Shown here piece after piece: positions 15,984 to 17,905 of a DNA stretch of 17,905 nucleotides. Numbering within the stretch: position 1 is the stretch's first letter; every line of letters begins with the position of its first letter. The notes below the pieces were generated by a model that was given only the letters and a program-made list of their open reading frames with translations, did no database searches and was not told where the DNA came from. The DNA comes from Gammaproteobacteria bacterium RBG_16_57_12 (GTDB lineage Bacteria; Pseudomonadota; Gammaproteobacteria; RBG-16-57-12), in NCBI GenBank assembly GCA_001801365.1, contig MGXL01000125.1, forward strand, positions 9,843 to 27,747, read 5' to 3'. The translations under genes and the position numbers were made by a program.

Positions 15984-16520
15984 TTATTTCTTGGCCTTGG
16001 CCGCGCGCTTGACGCCCGCCATGATCTCGGCTTTGGCCTCTTCCGGGCCAACCCAGCCCTGGACCTTGACCCACTTGCCCTTCTCCAGATCCTTGTAGTG
16101 CTCGAAGAAATGCGTGATCTGAGCCAGCAGCAACTGCGGCACGTCAGCGGTGGTTTTCACATCGGTATACAGGGTGCTGAGCTTGCTCACCGGCACCGCC
16201 AGGATCTTGGCATCCTGACCGGATTCATCTTCCATGTTCAGCATGCCGATGGGGCGCGCGCGGATCACCGCGCCGGTAATCAGCGGATGCGGGGTGATCA
16301 CCAGCACATCCACCGCATCGCCGTCTTCCGCCAGGGTGTGGGGGATATAGCCGTAATTGCAGGGGTAGAACATGCAGGTGGCCATGAACCGGTCCACGAA
16401 CATGGCGCCACTATCCTTGTCCACCTCGTATTTCACCGGCGCGGCATTGGCCGGAATCTCGATAATCACATTGACGTCGTTGGGCACGTCTTTGCCCGGT
16501 CCGATAGTATCAAAGCTCAT
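15984..16520 (-). CDS. ppa: Inorganic pyrophosphatase (family I)
   Basis: Cytoplasmic Mg2+-dependent hydrolase of pyrophosphate that drives biosynthetic reactions. The 178 residues match the E. coli enzyme (176). The signature [10 protein letters not shown] carries metal ligands D66, D68 and D71, and D103 lies in [41 protein letters not shown] and [19 protein letters not shown] are also conserved. ATG 16520 is preceded by AAGGGG about 9 nt upstream. It is transcribed alone from its own promoter, with the AT-rich DUF4160/DUF2442 segment directly downstream. Confidence 0.97.
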   Translation of the reverse strand: MSFDTIGPGKDVPNDVNVIIEIPANAAPVKYEVDKDSGAMFVDRFMATCMFYPCNYGYIPHTLAEDGDAVDVLVITPHPLITGAVIRARPIGMLNMEDESGQDAKILAVPVSKLSTLYTDVKTTADVPQLLLAQITHFFEHYKDLEKGKWVKVQGWVGPEEAKAEIMAGVKRAAKAKK

Positions 16521-16589
16521 GGTTCACATCCCCTTAAAAGTGGCGGGGCACCCCCGGCGCCCCTGATCCGAAACTCGTTGAGGGGTGGA

Positions 16590-16618
16590 ATTATACGCGA
16601 CAATGTATGATCAATAAA
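16590..16618 (-). promoter_or_regulatory. Likely sigma-70 promoter of ppa
   Basis: A perfect TATAAT on the - strand (16590-16595) lies about 70 nt before the ppa ATG. TTTATT (16613-16618) is a weak -35 at 17 nt spacing. The leader contains a short GC-rich hairpin (GGGGC 16545-16549 with GCCCC 16559-16563) of unknown role. Confidence 0.55.
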
Positions 16619-16633
16619 CGATCTGTCACTCAT

Positions 16634-16656
16634 AAAAAAGGCCTCTTGCGAGGCCT
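16634..16656 (-). terminator. Rho-independent terminator
   Basis: On the - strand, AGGCCTC/GAGGCCT forms a 7-bp stem with a GCAA loop, followed directly by TTTTTT. It lies 80 nt beyond the stop of the ASH-domain protein and just upstream of the ppa promoter, insulating ppa from read-through. Confidence 0.85.
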
Positions 16657-16681
16657 GACAGGATAGGGTGGTTTTCTCATG

Positions 16682-16718
16682 CCACCCATCCAGCGGAACG
16701 ATATCGCTGGATGGGTGG
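16682..16718 (-). repeat. Perfect 14-bp inverted repeat after the ASH-protein gene
   Basis: CCACCCATCCAGCG (16682-16695) is exactly complementary to CGCTGGATGGGTGG (16705-16718), with a 9-nt loop. It starts 18 nt after the gene's stop and is followed by the T-tract terminator. GGGTGG at 16666-16671 could pair instead with CCACCC at 16682-16687. It probably stabilises the mRNA 3' end or assists termination. Confidence 0.7.
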
Positions 16719-16735
16719 TACCATGCATTCCCCGT

Positions 16736-17905
16736 TTAGTAGCTGATCTTGGTCGAACGGGTGTACTGGTCAGTGTCCGGATCATTGTCAAAGACCTTGG
16801 CAGTCCAGTAAATGGTGCCGGTCTTGCTGGCACTGTACGACGGGAAGTAAAACCAGGCCGAACCCGTACTGCTGAAGTTAACAGAGATCTGCTTGCTGTA
16901 TACCGTCACGCCGTTCTGCACCCCAACCAGCTCGGCGGTGTGTGTAGTCGTGCCCTGCCCGTTCTTTCTCTCGATCTGGATCTGCGGGGTAAATGACTTG
17001 TTAAGGCTGGTCTGATCCGGCACGCTCAGTTGCTTGATATCCAGATCCGCGGCTACGGTCGAACTTTGGCCGGTGCCGCTCAAACCAACGGCTGTCTGCG
17101 GCGCTGTGGCATCGTTGCTGTAAATGATCAGCTGTCCCGTATCACTCGCCGCTGACGAAGGTGTGTAATCCACATAGACCGCCGTCGAGCCGCCGGCAGC
17201 AAGGACCAGGGGCATGACGGGAGTACCGGCGCCCACTTTAAAGTCACCATCACTGTTCGCCACCGAGTGACCGTTGATCACGCAATCGACACCGCTGATA
17301 TTCGACAGGGCAACGGACAGGGTCTTTTTCTGTCCCACGGTTACCGTGCCGAAGCTCAGTGATGTGGGAGTTATGCTGACATCGCAGGAGGGCGATAGCG
17401 TGTTGCCGGAGCCGCTCAGCGATATCGAAATCGTGGGATTGAGCGGATCGTTGCTGTTAAATACCAGGGCGCCAGTGTCACTGCCATTGTCCACCGGGGT
17501 ATAGCCAACCGAGATAAACCCACCCTGCCCGGGCGACAGCATGAACGGGGAGGGAGGGGGCGTATTGACCGCGAATTCGCTGCTGCCGGTAATGTTGTAA
17601 CTCACCCACAGATCGGCAATGCCCGAATTCTTGATCTGGAAGGACTGGTTCCCCGAAGCCCCGACGGCTACCGTTCCAAAATTCATCGAGGTCACCTCAA
17701 CCCATATCTTCGCAGTGGTCACGACCGGGTCCAGTGGCGCCTGCATGGGACGATAGGCATCCACAATGATGGTCCCGCCGGCGGAGAAATAGCCCACATT
17801 TCCAAGAGATGTCCACCCAGGCTGGGACCCGGCCTGAATTTCGGCGATATTGTTGTCGCCGTTACCGTCCGAGTCCTTGCCCTCAACCGCCAGAATGGCG
17901 TTATA
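16736..17905 (-). CDS. Secreted-type protein with two ASH/Hydin-like domains (5' end outside window)
   Basis: The frame is open to the window edge, giving at least 389 residues with the N-terminus missing; an internal GTG at 17797 is not the real start. Visible residues 11-22 (DSDGNGDNNIAE) form an EF-hand-type calcium loop with acidic residues at loop positions 1, 3 and 12, like those of dockerin or thrombospondin type 3 repeats. Two ASPM-SPD2-Hydin/choice-of-anchor-D type beta domains follow at about 66-168 and 174-279. Each has an FGTV-VG motif, a D-G-L-F/IYSND motif and a closing LSG(S/T)G. Residues 287-389 form a further beta domain resembling CARDB. The low-charge, Ser/Thr/Gly-rich make-up suggests export, but no signal peptide can be seen. 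Function is unknown; adhesion or surface structure is a guess. Confidence 0.8.
   Translation of the reverse strand, partial: YNAILAVEGKDSDGNGDNNIAEIQAGSQPGWTSLGNVGYFSAGGTIIVDAYRPMQAPLDPVVTTAKIWVEVTSMNFGTVAVGASGNQSFQIKNSGIADLWVSYNITGSSEFAVNTPPPSPFMLSPGQGGFISVGYTPVDNGSDTGALVFNSNDPLNPTISISLSGSGNTLSPSCDVSITPTSLSFGTVTVGQKKTLSVALSNISGVDCVINGHSVANSDGDFKVGAGTPVMPLVLAAGGSTAVYVDYTPSSAASDTGQLIIYSNDATAPQTAVGLSGTGQSSTVAADLDIKQLSVPDQTSLNKSFTPQIQIERKNGQGTTTHTAELVGVQNGVTVYSKQISVNFSSTGSAWFYFPSYSASKTGTIYWTAKVFDNDPDTDQYTRSTKISY

Overview
The window reads as ordinary chromosome from a GC-rich gammaproteobacterium. Three gene orders support this: gpmI-envC-ctpA-yibQ, dapF-DUF484-xerC-hslV-hslU, and ubiE-ubiJ-ubiB. 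The ubiquinone genes imply quinone-based respiration. The species cannot be named from the sequence alone; a purple-sulfur or sulfur-oxidising Chromatiales-type lineage would fit, but that is inference.

Layout. Positions 1-213 are an intergenic leader. Positions 214-5805 (+ strand) carry a glycolytic phosphoglycerate mutase (gpmI), the amidase activator EnvC, a C-terminal processing protease (CtpA/Prc type), a periplasmic divergent polysaccharide deacetylase (YibQ type) and a DJ-1/PfpI protein whose start lies inside the deacetylase gene. Positions 5855-15151 (- strand) form a long, tightly packed run. Read in transcription order it is: CDF cation exporter, dapF, DUF484, xerC, hslV, hslU, DUF971, ubiE, ubiJ, ubiB and a DUF2784 membrane protein. 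Several junctions overlap by 4 nt or have gaps under 25 nt, so much of the run is probably co-transcribed. The two runs converge on a hairpin at 5834-5853.

Positions 15152-15983 look like accessory DNA. They hold an AT-richer DUF4160/DUF2442 gene pair that resembles a toxin-antitoxin module, plus a possible 37-codon ORF built on a 36-bp tandem duplication. Then come ppa (inorganic pyrophosphatase) with a TATAAT promoter, a rho-independent terminator, a second large hairpin, and the 3' part of a secreted-type protein with two ASH/Hydin-like beta domains and an EF-hand-like loop, cut by the window edge.

How the genes work together. EnvC, the deacetylase and CtpA all act at the envelope, probably on peptidoglycan remodelling or protein turnover. 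HslV and HslU form one ATP-dependent protease. UbiE, UbiJ and UbiB serve ubiquinone synthesis. DapF supplies diaminopimelate for lysine and peptidoglycan, and XerC resolves chromosome dimers.

No clearly new system is present. The observations most worth a second look are a perfect 14-bp inverted repeat bracketing the start codon of the deacetylase gene, the tandem-repeat small ORF beside the DUF4160/DUF2442 pair, and the ASH-domain protein. No tRNA, rRNA, CRISPR array or insertion sequence was seen.
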